Assembly: GCF_030403745.1 (NCBI RefSeq)
Contig: NZ_JAQMWP010000023.1
Location: 1-64,000 of the forward strand
DNA from: Streptomyces sp. S.PB5
GTDB taxonomy: Bacteria; Actinomycetota; Actinomycetes; Streptomycetales; Streptomycetaceae
Direction: 5' to 3'
Length of the DNA stretch: 64,000 nucleotides
Translations under genes and position numbers: made by a program
Shown: piece after piece, positions 26,263 to 35,835 of the stretch
Numbering within the stretch: the first letter of the stretch is position 1
Layout: each line of letters opens with the position of its first letter
The notes under the pieces: model-generated
Seen by the model: the letters and a program-made list of their open reading frames with translations, nothing else
Database searches by the model: none
What the model was told of the DNA's origin: nothing

Positions 26263-27150
26263 CACTGAGCCTTTTCCAACATCGTTCAGGTGATGGGGCC
26301 TTGGGCTGACAGCGTGGTGAAGCCCCTGGTAGATGGGTTTTCGACCAAGAATCCGTCTCCACCAGAGACTTCGCATGCTTGTCTACCCGTCCGGGATCGA
26401 CGTGTCCAGCTCCGCCCTGCGTTTGTTGTCCGCCCGGCTGCGGGCCCATCGCCGACAACGCGGCACCCGCTGGCGACGGCTGACCGCCGGCCGCCAGGCC
26501 CTGCTGGCGCTGGCCCATCTGCGCTGCGGCCACACCTACGCACAGCTGGCCGCCGGGTTCGGCATCGGCACCACCACCGCCTACCGCTACATCACCGAGG
26601 CCGTCGACGTGCTCGCCGACCTCGCCCCGACCTTGGCCGAGGCGATGAGGACCGCCGCCACCAAGGCTTTCGTGATCCTTGACGGCACCCTGCTGCCGAT
26701 CGACCGGATCGCCGCCGACCGGCCCTTCTACTCCGGGAAACACAAGAGGCACGGCATGAATGTGCAGGTCCTGACCGACCCCGCGGGCCGACTACTGTGG
26801 GCATCGCCCGCCTGCCCGGAGCGATCCACGACATCAAGGCCGCCCGCACCCACGGCATCCTCGATGCCCTGACCGAGGCCGGCGTGGAGTGCTGGGCGGA
26901 TAAGGGCTATCGGGGCGCCGGCGGCTCGGTCCGGGTGCCGTACTGGGGTCGCTGGGAGACCCTTTCCGCAGGCCAGCGGGCTGCCAACCGCTCACACGCG
27001 AAGATCCGCGCCCTCGTCGAACAGGCCATGGCCACCCTCAAGTCCTGGCGGCTGCTACGCAAGCTCCGGTGCTCCACCACCCGCATCACCAGCCTCGTCC
27101 AGGCCATCCTCACACTGCACTTGAACTGCCCGAACTGAAGTGGGCCAACC
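26261..27150 (+). mobile_element. IS5-family (ISL2-like) insertion sequence, copy 2
   Basis: The left end GAGCCTTTTCCAAC and the block CTGGTAGATGGGTTTTCGAC match the upstream end of copy 1 in order and spacing. It is inserted at the broken end of the IS30 gene. The right boundary near GAAGTGGGCCAA (27138-27149) is approximate. Confidence 0.55.
26375..27138 (+). pseudogene. IS5-family DDE transposase (copy 2), one frameshift
   Basis: ATG 26375 opens MLVYPSGIDVSSSALRLLSA, the same start as the intact gene at 2062-2826. A base is missing near 26811, so the frame leaves after LLWASPA. The rest (LPGAIHDIKAARTHGILDAL, ECWADKGYRGAGGSVRVPYW, LVEQAMATLKSWRLLRKLR) is read in another frame to the stop at 27138. 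The differences from copy 1 are spread over the whole protein. Confidence 0.88.
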
Positions 27151-27226
27151 CTCAGCTCCCCGAGGTCCGCTGGCTTGGTCGGACTCTGCCTGTTCTGCCT
27201 GCGGATCTGTCTGATTGGATCTCTGT

Positions 27227-27970
27227 ATGACGGACTGGTCTCAGCTCCACCACGCCTGCGGAACCGCGGAAGATATTCCGGGCTTGCTCGAAGCGGTCGG
27301 CCCGAACCCGCGTGATCCGGGCTGGGACGCCCTGGCCTCCCGCCTGTACCACCAGGGCGGCGTGTACTCGGCCAGCTATGCAGCCCTAACAAGACTGACG
27401 GAGAAGGCCCGCCAGTGGTCGCTCGCCGACCGACGCATGCCGCTCTACCTGGCCAGTCAGATCGTGGCCAGTCGCGATATTCGAGACGATGTTACGGATC
27501 CGTTCACCACCCACGCTGCCGAGATCACAGAACTCCTGGCTCTGACAGAGGAGGCATTCGGTGACCCCGCTCTCGCCGGTGACTCCCTGAACTACGTTCA
27601 GCTCCTGTCTACCCTGCTCAGCTTCGAGGGAGTCGACGGCTGGGGCGTGCACCTCGACGAGGTGAGCGGGGACGAGTACGAGGTGTCCTGTCCGGCCTGC
27701 TCCTCGGAGAACTTCGTCGTTTTCGGAGAACTCGGACACTTTTCCACCGCAGACGACATGTACTTCAAACGGCCTCCGACCGACGCGATCCCGCTCCAGC
27801 CCCAGGATCCAGCCACCGCCACGGGGTTGCTTCCCAGGCTTCATGCCCGCGCACTCACCGATGGCCAGCCAGAGGTCGCAGGCAAACTCCCCTACGTGTT
27901 CGGGTACGCCGACTGCGTCCACTGCGGCGAACACTTCAGCGTGCCGGAAGCGATCCTCGCGCGCTGGTAG
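27227..27970 (+). CDS. Unknown conserved-looking protein with two CxxC knuckles
   Basis: The 247-residue frame starts MTDWSQLHHACGTAEDIPGL and has an intact, strongly biased codon pattern. Residues 1-120 are helical (LTRLTEKARQWSLADRRMP). The second half carries CPACSSENF and CVHCGEHF, two pairs of cysteines able to bind one zinc ion, separated by a beta-rich stretch. No signal or membrane helix is seen. Similar free-standing proteins occur in Streptomyces among immunity-type genes, but I cannot name a function. Confidence 0.65.
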   Translation: MTDWSQLHHACGTAEDIPGLLEAVGPNPRDPGWDALASRLYHQGGVYSASYAALTRLTEKARQWSLADRRMPLYLASQIVASRDIRDDVTDPFTTHAAEITELLALTEEAFGDPALAGDSLNYVQLLSTLLSFEGVDGWGVHLDEVSGDEYEVSCPACSSENFVVFGELGHFSTADDMYFKRPPTDAIPLQPQDPATATGLLPRLHARALTDGQPEVAGKLPYVFGYADCVHCGEHFSVPEAILARW

Positions 27971-28049
27971 ATCAGCACGTCCACACTCGCAATCGGCGCC
28001 CGTGACCTGCAGCGTCAGGTTGGAAAGGGCTCACTACCGGCGCAGGACA

Positions 28050-28697
28050 CTAGTAGGGCAGGCCCTCACAGGCTGCCCGCAGGGCGGCGAGGAGGCATGC
28101 GAGGATTTCGCTTCCCGATGCCTCGGGATCGTCCGCGTACCGGCGGGCGAAGTCTTCCGACGCCGCGCGCAGTGCCCCATTGAGGGTGGCCGCGTGCACC
28201 TTGATACGGAGGTCGTCGGGGCTGCCGCCGGACCGCTGGGCGAGAAGTTGTCCAAGCACCGGCAGGGCGTCGTCGTGGGCCTGGAGCCAGACGGCGTGCA
28301 GCGCGGGGTCGGTGGAGGTCATACGGATCAGGTCGAGGATGACGGGTGTCTCGGCGGGCAGTTCGCCGACCCGCAGGGATCTCGTGACGAAGTCCAGCAG
28401 GCTGACGTCCGTCGGCCATTGGCGCAGTCGGTCCACGGTGAACTCGAGCCCGACGGAGAGCAGCGGCAGCACACAGCTCTCCTTGCTGGGGAAATGACGC
28501 CACAGGGTGCGGGAGGACACGCCCACGGCCTGGGCGATCTGCTCGCCCGTCGTGGCGGTGACGCCCTGCGAGGCGAACAGGCGGACCGCCTCGCCGGCGA
28601 TCGCGAAGCGGAGTTCCGCCTTGCGCCGCTCGGCGAGCGACAGCCCGGCATCCGTCCGAACTGTTCTGCCTCGACCTGCTGTTGGCGCTTCGCGCAC
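28050..28697 (-). CDS. TetR-family regulator of the cholesterol oxidase locus
   Basis: A clear TetR helix-turn-helix (TATTGEQIAQAVGVSSRTLW, HFPSKESCV) is followed by a helical effector domain ending in ILACLLAALRAACEG. GTG 28697 is preceded by GGGGGG at good distance and is preferred, giving 215 residues. An upstream in-frame GTG at 28757 would add 20 atypical residues. It is divergent from the cholesterol oxidase gene, with an inverted repeat in the gap, so it probably controls that gene. Confidence 0.85.
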   Translation of the reverse strand: MREAPTAGRGRTVRTDAGLSLAERRKAELRFAIAGEAVRLFASQGVTATTGEQIAQAVGVSSRTLWRHFPSKESCVLPLLSVGLEFTVDRLRQWPTDVSLLDFVTRSLRVGELPAETPVILDLIRMTSTDPALHAVWLQAHDDALPVLGQLLAQRSGGSPDDLRIKVHAATLNGALRAASEDFARRYADDPEASGSEILACLLAALRAACEGLPY

Positions 28698-28751
28698 ACT
28701 CGCCCCCCGCTGTTTCTCCGTGTTGTCGCAGCATAACGAGCCCTTAAGAAA

Positions 28752-28784
28752 TGTCACACGCAGACATCTTGTCGCTCAGTGACA
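28752..28784. promoter_or_regulatory. Inverted repeat in the tetR-choA intergenic region
   Basis: TGTCAC (28752-28757) and GTGACA (28779-28784) are mirrored around a 21-base spacer. It lies between the two divergent genes and could be part of the TetR operator. Short arms make this tentative. Confidence 0.35.
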
Positions 28785-28965
28785 CACTGGCCTACTCTGC
28801 CGTAACTGACCGGCGAGTAACTACGTTGTGTCGCACGGCATTTGGCGTGCGGACCCGCCCACCGAGGTCAGGCGATACCGGCGTGGCCCCGAGTGATCAC
28901 CCCGCCTGAGCAGTTCGGACGGCCACACCGATCGGACGGTGTCCCACTCCGCCCAAGGAGCCGCT

Positions 28966-30570
28966 ATGCCCACTCCCAGCAGGCGCGCCGTGCTCACCGG
29001 CGCTGCCGGACTCACCGCCGCGAGCGTTCTTCCCGTGCCCGTGGCAGGGGCGGCGGCCGCGCCCGCCCGGGTGAGACTGACCCGGGAGGAGCACCGGGTC
29101 GTCATCATCGGCTCAGGCTTCGGCGGCGGCGTGGCCGCGCTGCGGCTCGCGCAGGCCGGTGTGCCGGTGACCGTTCTGGAGCGTGGCCGGCGCTGGCCGA
29201 CGGGCCCGAACGCGGAGACCTTCCCCCACGTGTCCGGTCTCGACAAAAGAGCGCTCTGGTACGGCACTCTCCCCGCGGCCGTCCGGCCGCTCGCCCAGCT
29301 GATCGGCACTCCGCTGAACTTCGCGCCCTATGTGGGGCTCCTGGAGCCGGTTCTCGGACAGAACATCCTGGGCGTCTGCGCAGCCGGGGTCGGCGGCGGC
29401 TCTCTCGTCTACCAGGGCATGACCCTTCAGCCCTCCGAGGCGGTCTTCGACACCTGGCTGCCGCAGGGACTCGACTACCGGCGCATGAACGAGATCCACT
29501 ACCCGCGCGTCGCGAACACGCTCCGGGTGGCGACGGCGCCGGACGAACTGGTCGGCTCGTCCACCTACTACGCGGCACGGGTCTTCGCCGAGCGGATCCG
29601 CAGGGCCGGGTACGGTCTGGAGAAGATTCCGATGCCGGTCGACTGGCGCTATGCCCTGGCCGAGCTGCGCGGCGAGATGAAGCCGTCCTACACCAACGGC
29701 GACTGCGCGCTCGGCGTCAACAACGGCGGCAAGCACTCCGTCGACGTGACCTACATCCGGCAGGCGGAGGCGACCGGGAAGGTCGACGTCGCAACTCACC
29801 ACAACGTCACGTCCGTTGCGCGAGCCGCGGACGGCCGCTGGGAAGTGCATGCCGACCGCACCGACGACACGGGCCTCGTCGTGGAGCAGAAGATCCTCTC
29901 CGCCCGTGCCCTCGTCATGGCGGCCGGCAGCATGAACACCAGCAAGCTCCTCGTCCGCGCGGGAGCCACCGGAGCCGTCCCCGATCTGCCCGACGGTCTC
30001 GGCGAGGGCTGGGGGACCAACGGCGACCGCATCTACACCTGGACCAACCTCCAGGAGGACTTCGGGGCCGAGCAGGGCGGCCCGGTCGTCTACGGCAGCA
30101 AGGAGTGGGACGACCCGCAGTCCGCGAACACGATCATCCAGGCGTCGCTCCCGCCGCTGGGCACCAACACACGGACGACCATGCTGGTCGGCTTCGGGGT
30201 GAGCGCCGACCGCGGCCGGTTCCGCTACGACGCTGCCAACGACTCCGTATCGCTGCGCTGGCCTCAGGGCGGCGACGCCGCCTGCCACGGCGGCATCCAG
30301 CGCCGCATCGCGAGGGTCTCCGCGGGGCTCGGCGTCCTGACAGACACGAACTCCCTGGTCAACAGCACCTGGCATCCACTGGGCGGTGCGCCGATGGGAA
30401 CGGTGTGCGACCTGGAGGGCCGCGTCGAGGGCCAACGCGGCCTGTACGTCCTCGACGGTGCGCTGATCCCCGGCACGACCGGCGCCTGCAACCCGTCGAT
30501 GACCATCGCCGCCGTGGCCGAACGGGCGATGGACGCCATCACCGCCCACGACATCGACACGATCATCTGA
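28966..30570 (+). CDS. choA: Secreted cholesterol-oxidase-type GMC flavoenzyme
   Basis: ATG 28966 follows AAGGAG and opens a Tat signal (SRRAVLTGAAGLTAASVLPV). The mature enzyme has the FAD dinucleotide fold VVIIGSGFGGGVAALRLAQA, then GVCAAGVGGGSLVYQGM, the late HPLGG histidine motif (TWHPLGGAPMGTVCD) and GLYVLDGALIPGTTGACNP. Order and length (534 residues) match bacterial cholesterol oxidases, which convert 3-beta-hydroxysterols to 3-keto-4-ene steroids with O2. A secreted lipase lies 29 bases downstream in the same operon, so together they could free and oxidise sterols. Another sterol-like substrate is possible. Confidence 0.8.
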   Translation: MPTPSRRAVLTGAAGLTAASVLPVPVAGAAAAPARVRLTREEHRVVIIGSGFGGGVAALRLAQAGVPVTVLERGRRWPTGPNAETFPHVSGLDKRALWYGTLPAAVRPLAQLIGTPLNFAPYVGLLEPVLGQNILGVCAAGVGGGSLVYQGMTLQPSEAVFDTWLPQGLDYRRMNEIHYPRVANTLRVATAPDELVGSSTYYAARVFAERIRRAGYGLEKIPMPVDWRYALAELRGEMKPSYTNGDCALGVNNGGKHSVDVTYIRQAEATGKVDVATHHNVTSVARAADGRWEVHADRTDDTGLVVEQKILSARALVMAAGSMNTSKLLVRAGATGAVPDLPDGLGEGWGTNGDRIYTWTNLQEDFGAEQGGPVVYGSKEWDDPQSANTIIQASLPPLGTNTRTTMLVGFGVSADRGRFRYDAANDSVSLRWPQGGDAACHGGIQRRIARVSAGLGVLTDTNSLVNSTWHPLGGAPMGTVCDLEGRVEGQRGLYVLDGALIPGTTGACNPSMTIAAVAERAMDAITAHDIDTII

Positions 30571-30599
30571 GCCATGAACGACATGGACGAGGAGACACA

Positions 30600-32009
30600 A
30601 TGAGCCGCAAGCGAAGCCGTTCCCGTTCCGCCCCAACCCCCGCGTTGGCGACCGGCCGTCGCAGCAAGGCCGGACCGCTCCTGCTGGCGGGCACCGTCGT
30701 GGCGGGCGTCGTCGCAGCAGGCGCCGTCTACGCCTCCCCGTCGGTGTTACCGGCCTCCACCGCCTCCGGGGAACCCGTAGCCTCCCGCGGAGTCACCATC
30801 CCGGCGTTCTATACGCCGCCCACCCGACTGCCCTCCGCCAACGGCGCATTGGTCCGCACCGAGGCCCTGCCGCTCGGGCTGAGCATCCCCGGCCTCGACG
30901 GCCGTCCGATGCCTGGCACCGCGACCCGCCTGATGTACAAGTCGACGGACTCGGCCGGTCTGCCCGTCGCCGTGACCGGCGCCTACATCGAACCCTCGGC
31001 CGCCTGGAAGGGCACCGGACCGCGCCCCCTGGTCGCGGTGGCGTCGGGCACCATGGGCCAGGGCGACCAGTGCGCACCGTCCTTCGCCCTGCAAAACCCG
31101 CTCACCCTCAACGGCGAGACCCTGTCCGTGGGCTACGAGGCCCTGGCGATCTACCGGATCCTGGCCACCGGAGCGGCGGTCGTCGTCACCGACTACGTCG
31201 GCCTCGGCGCCACCGACCGCCTGCACACCTACGCCAACCGTCTCGACCAGGGGCACGCCCTGCTGGACGCGGCCCGCGCCGCCCGCGCCGTTCCCGGAGC
31301 GTCGGTCACTGCCGCTTCCCGCACCGGCCTGTACGGCTACAGCCAGGGCGGCGGCGCCAGCGCCGCGGCCGCCGAACTCCAGCCCTCCTACGCACCCGAT
31401 GTCCCGCTCGCCGGAACCTACGCCGGTGCACCCCCGGCGGATCTCGCCGCAGTCATGAAGGGCATCGACGGCAGCGCGCTCGCCGGTGCGCTGGCCTGGT
31501 CGGTCAGCGGTTTCGCCCAGGCCGACCCCGACATGCGCGCAGCCGTCGACGCGAACATCAACGCCGCCGGGAGGGCGGCTCTCGCGGACGCCTCGACCAT
31601 GTGCGTCGGCGACGCACTCCTTGGCCTCGGCTTCACCAAGAGCGGCAAATGGACCTCCAGCGGCAAGTCCTTCGGCGACATCATCGCCGTCGAACCCCGC
31701 GCGAAGGCCGTCCTGGACAAGCAGCGCATCGGCACGCTCAAGCCGGCAGGACCAGTACGCCTGGCCACCGGCGTCCGCGACGACATCGTCCCCCACGCCC
31801 AGGCCCGGAACCTCGCCGTCGACTGGTGCGGCAAGGGCGCCAACCTCACCTATCACGCCATCGTGCTGCCCAACCTCGGCAACAAGATCCTCACCAACCA
31901 CCTCGCGCCTCTCATCACCGACCAGGGCGACGCCATCTCCTGGCTAACCGACCGCCTCTCCGGCAAGGCCGCCACCTCCAACTGCCGGTCGATGGCCCTC
32001 CAGCCCTGA
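30600..32009 (+). CDS. Secreted lipase/esterase, secretory-lipase (LIP) family
   Basis: ATG 30600 follows GGAGACAC. The 469-residue protein has an arginine-rich N-terminus, a hydrophobic export segment (LLLAGTVVAGVVAAGAVYA) and an alpha/beta-hydrolase domain. The nucleophile is Ser248 in GLYGYSQGGG. Asp and His candidates are near TGVRDDIVPHAQ and the C-terminus. The family hydrolyses lipid esters. Being co-transcribed with a cholesterol oxidase, it may act on steryl esters (inference). Cysteines CVGD and NCRS could form a disulfide after export. Confidence 0.82.
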   Translation: MSRKRSRSRSAPTPALATGRRSKAGPLLLAGTVVAGVVAAGAVYASPSVLPASTASGEPVASRGVTIPAFYTPPTRLPSANGALVRTEALPLGLSIPGLDGRPMPGTATRLMYKSTDSAGLPVAVTGAYIEPSAAWKGTGPRPLVAVASGTMGQGDQCAPSFALQNPLTLNGETLSVGYEALAIYRILATGAAVVVTDYVGLGATDRLHTYANRLDQGHALLDAARAARAVPGASVTAASRTGLYGYSQGGGASAAAAELQPSYAPDVPLAGTYAGAPPADLAAVMKGIDGSALAGALAWSVSGFAQADPDMRAAVDANINAAGRAALADASTMCVGDALLGLGFTKSGKWTSSGKSFGDIIAVEPRAKAVLDKQRIGTLKPAGPVRLATGVRDDIVPHAQARNLAVDWCGKGANLTYHAIVLPNLGNKILTNHLAPLITDQGDAISWLTDRLSGKAATSNCRSMALQP

Positions 32010-32416
32010 CTCCGTCCCCCGCCACGCACGCGCGGATCACGCCTCGTCCACCGCAGCCCAGCCCCCGCCGATCGGGAATGTCCGCGCACCGCCGTCCCGC
32101 CACCTCCTGACAGGCCGCCATCCGGTCACCGACCACGACACGGCCCACCACGGCGACACCAAGCCCTACCTGCCCCAACAGCCAAGACCCAAGGACCCGA
32201 GCCGCGTTCATAGCGATGCGGACCTGCGGGCGAGGGCCCGGATCCCAGCCGACCCGTGACCGTTCACGGTGGGCACCACAATCGTCCGGCTGCCGACGGC
32301 CCGGAGCCCGGCAAGCAAGGCGGAGACCCACCCGAGGAGGTGGCGGCGGCAGACCGCACCGCCGCCGGTCTCGAACACACCACAACCACCGCGCGATCGG
32401 GTCTGTCCAGGCCAAC
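32010..32416. other. Intergenic region between the lipase and ISL3
   Basis: About 400 bases without a supported gene. Codon patterns are irregular on both strands and no hairpin followed by a T-run was seen. Confidence 0.4.
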
Positions 32417-34077
32417 GGGTCTTCCAAGATTTTCGTAGGCGTTGATCGACTGTTCGGTTTCGGCCCGGTCGCGTGTTGTGGTCCGGCAGGCTTGTGACGT
32501 GTGATGTCGAACTGACGGACCTGCTGCCGCACTTGTCGTCGGTGCTGGTGGAGACGGTGGAGTTGGGCCGCTCCTTGGTCAGGATCACGGTGCGGACCCC
32601 GGACGCAAGGCCAGTGGACTGCCCCGGCTGCGGGCAGCCCTCGAGCTGGGTCCACAGCCGATACGTCCGGCACGTGGCCGACGAGGCGATCGGCGGGAGG
32701 CCCGTGGTGATCGACGTCTCGGTGCGGCGCCTGTACTGCGAGAAATCCGGCTGCGCGAAGACCACCTTCGTCGAGCAGGTTGCCGGACTGACCGAGCGCT
32801 ACCAGCGCAGAACCCCGGCGCTGCGACGGCTCATCGAGGCGCTTGCGGTGGTCTTGGCGGGCTCGGCCGTGGCCCGGCTGCTGACGACGCTGCTGCATCA
32901 GACGCTGTCCTCCGCGACGGTGCTCACCTGTCTGATGCGGATCTCGCCGCCGCGGCGGCCGACCCCTCGGGTGGCCGGAATCGACGAGTTCGCCCTGCTC
33001 AAGGGGCACCACTACGCAACGATCATCATCGATGCCGACAGTGGACAGCGCATCGAGGTACTGCCCGACCGCAGCATGACTACGGTCACGGCCTGGTTGC
33101 GCGAGCACCCCGGCATTGAGGTGCTGTGTCGGGACGGCTCCGGTGGCTTCGCCCAGGCCGCCACGGACGCCGACCCCGCAATTCTCCAGGTCAGCGACCG
33201 CTGGCATCTGTGGCACGGCCTAGCCGGGACGGTCCTGAAGGAGGTCGGAGCGCACGCCTCGTGCTGGGGAAAGTTCGGCCCGCCCCTGCCGGAGGGCAAG
33301 CGCGCCGCCACCACCCGGGAACGCTGGCGACAGGTCCACGACCTCCTCGACCAGGGCGTCGGCCTGCTCGCCTGCGCCCGCCGCCTGGGCGTCTCGCTCA
33401 ATACCGTCAAGCGCTACGCCCGCGCCTGCGAGCCGGACCGCATGGTCCGCGCCCCCATCTACCGCGCCTGCCTCGTCGATCCCTACCGCGGCCATCTGCG
33501 CCGGCGGCGCGCCGAGGACCCGGCCGTCCCGGTCACCCACCTGCTCGCGGAGATCCGCGAGCAGGGCTACACCGGCAGCGCCAACCTCCTGGTCCGCTAC
33601 ATCAACCAGGGCCGCGTCGAGGCCGACCACGCGGCCCTGTCCCCCCGCAAGGTCACCGGCCTGCTCACCCGCCACCCCGACCGCCTCAACGACAAGCACA
33701 GCGCGCTGCGTGATCAGCTCGCCGGCGCCTGCCCCGAAATGACGGTGCTCGCCGATCAGATCCGTGCCTTCGCCGCGCTCCTCGTGCCCTCCGTGGGCAA
33801 CGCCGAGCGGCTGACCGCCTGGATCGCTACCACCCGCGCTGCCGACCTGCCCTTCCTGCACTCCTTCGCCACCGGCCTGGAACGCGACCGCGCCGCCATC
33901 GATGCCGCCGTCACCCTGCCCCACCACAACGGCCGCACCGAGGGCACCAACTGCAAGATCAAACTGCTCAAGCGCCAACGGTACGGCCGGGCCGGCCACC
34001 CGCTCCTGCGCCAGCTCATCCTGCTCAACTGACCGTCAGCAGCACCGATCAACGCCTACGGAAATCTTGGAAGACCC
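32417..34077 (+). mobile_element. ISL3-family insertion sequence, complete
   Basis: The ends are inverted repeats. The left end starts GGGTCTTCCAAGATTT and continues TCGTAGGCGTTGATCG. The right end, read inward, starts GGGTCTTCCAAGATTT and continues CCGTAGGCGTTGATCG, so 31 of 32 positions agree. The transposase between them is intact. I could not find a clear eight-base target duplication next to the ends. Confidence 0.88.
32494..34032 (+). CDS. ISL3-family transposase, intact
   Basis: The 512-residue protein starts VTCDVELTDLLPHLSSVLVE at GTG 32494. It has the N-terminal zinc finger (CPGCGQPSSWVH, YCEKSGCAKTTF) and a DDE domain with VAGIDEFALLKGHHYATIII, VLCRDGSGGFAQAATDADP and QVSDRWHLWHGL. 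The end carries HNGRTEGTNCKIKLLKRQRY with the last acidic residue. No frameshift is present and the inverted repeats are in place, so this element looks able to move. Confidence 0.93.
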   Translation: MTCDVELTDLLPHLSSVLVETVELGRSLVRITVRTPDARPVDCPGCGQPSSWVHSRYVRHVADEAIGGRPVVIDVSVRRLYCEKSGCAKTTFVEQVAGLTERYQRRTPALRRLIEALAVVLAGSAVARLLTTLLHQTLSSATVLTCLMRISPPRRPTPRVAGIDEFALLKGHHYATIIIDADSGQRIEVLPDRSMTTVTAWLREHPGIEVLCRDGSGGFAQAATDADPAILQVSDRWHLWHGLAGTVLKEVGAHASCWGKFGPPLPEGKRAATTRERWRQVHDLLDQGVGLLACARRLGVSLNTVKRYARACEPDRMVRAPIYRACLVDPYRGHLRRRRAEDPAVPVTHLLAEIREQGYTGSANLLVRYINQGRVEADHAALSPRKVTGLLTRHPDRLNDKHSALRDQLAGACPEMTVLADQIRAFAALLVPSVGNAERLTAWIATTRAADLPFLHSFATGLERDRAAIDAAVTLPHHNGRTEGTNCKIKLLKRQRYGRAGHPLLRQLILLN

Positions 34078-34114
34078 GAAGACCGTACAGACCCTTTGCC
34101 AGCCGGCTGCGGAG

Positions 34115-34662
34115 TCAGTCAAGGCCGGTCGCCCATGCGGTCAGCGCAGCGAAGTCGTCGAGGGCGAGGCCGCGTCGCGGGTCGATCCGGTGCAGTAGGG
34201 CGGGACCGTCGTGATGGTCCTTCACCCAGGTCCGATCCGCCTCTGTGATTTCGTCGTCGGCCCAGGCGAACGCACGGCCTTTCGCCCAGGCGACGATCTC
34301 AGGCGTCTTCCAGAACACACCGCTCCTGGGTTCGGGCCGCAGCGAGGTCCAGGGGATGAAGGGCAGCTCGGGCAATCCCAGGACTGGCGCGACGAAAGCG
34401 TTGGCTTCTTCCTCTCACGTAGTCGCCCACACCAGATCGAAGGGAAGCGCCTCCAGCGCCGGGCCGTGATCCGGGTTCAGCCGCACCCGCAGCGGCTTCA
34501 CCGGCTTGTTCGCCAGCCCCACTCAGTCAGCCAGCGCCGCTCGGCGGCCTCCCACCGAGGCGTCAGCAGGCGGTGCGTCTGATAGCCCTCGGGCCGACGG
34601 TACGGCTTCGCGGCATACGGGTTCAGCGGTCCGTCCACATCCACCAACAGCACTGGGCGCAC
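34115..34662 (-). pseudogene. HAD-type hydrolase-like gene with a frameshift and a nonsense codon
   Basis: From GTG 34662, after AAAGGGGG, the frame reads VRPVLLVDVDGPLNPYAAKP, where DVDG is the HAD nucleophile motif. A frameshift near 34519 and a TGA at 34419-34421, in place of an expected Trp (ATTW-EEEAN), break it. The end is intact (MPELPFIPWTSLRPEPRSGV, FAWADDEITEADRTWVKDHH). It was a small hydrolase of a type common in Streptomyces and is now inactive. Confidence 0.72.
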
Positions 34663-34794
34663 CAGCTCATCCCCCTTTGGTCCTGCCTCGCACCGTACTG
34701 GCCCAGAAGCCGGTGAGACGGGCGGTGACAGCGCATGCTCCCCACGAGCTCCCAGAGGGCGAGCAGATCCGACAGTGGAAGGGATGAAAGGCGT

Positions 34795-35835
34795 TCAGGC
34801 CGTGTCATCGGCTGTGGGAGTGGGCGAGCGGCGATATTGGTCCAGGGCTGCCGCGTGCTCGTGGTAGGGAATGCGTGGAATCCGAGAGACCAGAGACCAC
34901 ATCGTGCGCTCGGCGGCGAGTTCCTTGGGAATGTCCAAACCAAGCGATGCGGCCAGAGGGTGACGTCCGACGTTGACCAGGGCCCGTACGGCGGCCGCCC
35001 ATTCATCGGTGGCGCTGACGGCGCAGCGGTACCACACGGGAATGAGAGCGGCGAGGACGACAGCGGTAGACACTGCAGCTGGCGCTCCGGTGGCACTCGA
35101 CGTGAGGATCGCTACCGCGGCGAGCAGCACGGCGACGTGGCCGTAGAGCAGGCAGACGAAGAAGTCGACGCTGGTGCGCGCGGTGTCGACCTGGCGACGG
35201 GCCTGTTCTGGAGCCGTTGCGCTCAGCTCGTTCCACAGCAGCTGTGAGTCCAGCTGATACCGGTCGTAGGCGTAGACCTCGAAACGGCGGATGGCATTGC
35301 CGAGTCGGGTCGGCGCAAGGTGGCCGTCGCCGACCGGGTAGCGCGCAAGGCGTTCTTGGAGGAGAGCCCGGCGGGTAACGGTGCTGCGCTGGTCCAGGCT
35401 CCGGTAGCGGGCCAGGTGAGCGCTGTGGCGAAGCAGCGTGAGGTCTGCGACGTCGACGGCGGACAAGTTGGTGGCGGCGGCACGGCGTTCCAGGCGCATG
35501 AGCAAGAGCCGGTCGGTCAGGCAACGCCTGATGGCCTGATGCCGGCGGCAGCCGTATTCGTACGCGCGGGAGGGCCATAGCAAGTAGCCCTCAAGGATGC
35601 GGTAGAGGGGATTTTGCAGGGCGTTGAGGACCAGGCCCAGCATCAGCGACGCGGTCAGGAAGGTCAGCGCGCCCCGTCCATCGGCCAGGCCGACTACGTG
35701 CGCGAACGGCGGAACTCTGCGCAGGCCCGGCAGCAGCGTCGTGGCGAGCACGGCGAGGTTGATCGCGGTCGGCAGCACCCACCCGACCAGCAGACTCCAG
35801 GCGCCTCCCAGCGCCCCCTTGGCGATATCTCCCAT
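34795..35835 (-). CDS. Membrane protein of unknown function, coupled to the GlxA-like regulator
   Basis: The 346-residue product has two N-terminal membrane spans (WSLLVGWVLPTAINLAVLAT, LTFLTASLMLGLVLNAL), a long basic helical cytoplasmic region rich in arginine and leucine (residues 90-225), and two more spans (FFVCLLYGHVAVLLAAVAIL and AVSTAVVLAALIPVW). The ATG overlaps the upstream stop codon (TGATG), so the two genes are translationally coupled. I do not recognise the family. It may be a sensor or transporter partner of the regulator. Confidence 0.7.
   Translation of the reverse strand: MGDIAKGALGGAWSLLVGWVLPTAINLAVLATTLLPGLRRVPPFAHVVGLADGRGALTFLTASLMLGLVLNALQNPLYRILEGYLLWPSRAYEYGCRRHQAIRRCLTDRLLLMRLERRAAATNLSAVDVADLTLLRHSAHLARYRSLDQRSTVTRRALLQERLARYPVGDGHLAPTRLGNAIRRFEVYAYDRYQLDSQLLWNELSATAPEQARRQVDTARTSVDFFVCLLYGHVAVLLAAVAILTSSATGAPAAVSTAVVLAALIPVWYRCAVSATDEWAAAVRALVNVGRHPLAASLGLDIPKELAAERTMWSLVSRIPRIPYHEHAAALDQYRRSPTPTADDTA

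Noticed and set aside
2040..27150. Two related IS5 copies in opposite orientation might form a composite transposon around the GTPase-CHAT operon.
   Set aside because: The two transposases differ at many residues along their length, and one is frameshifted, so they are independent insertions. No shared target duplication was seen.
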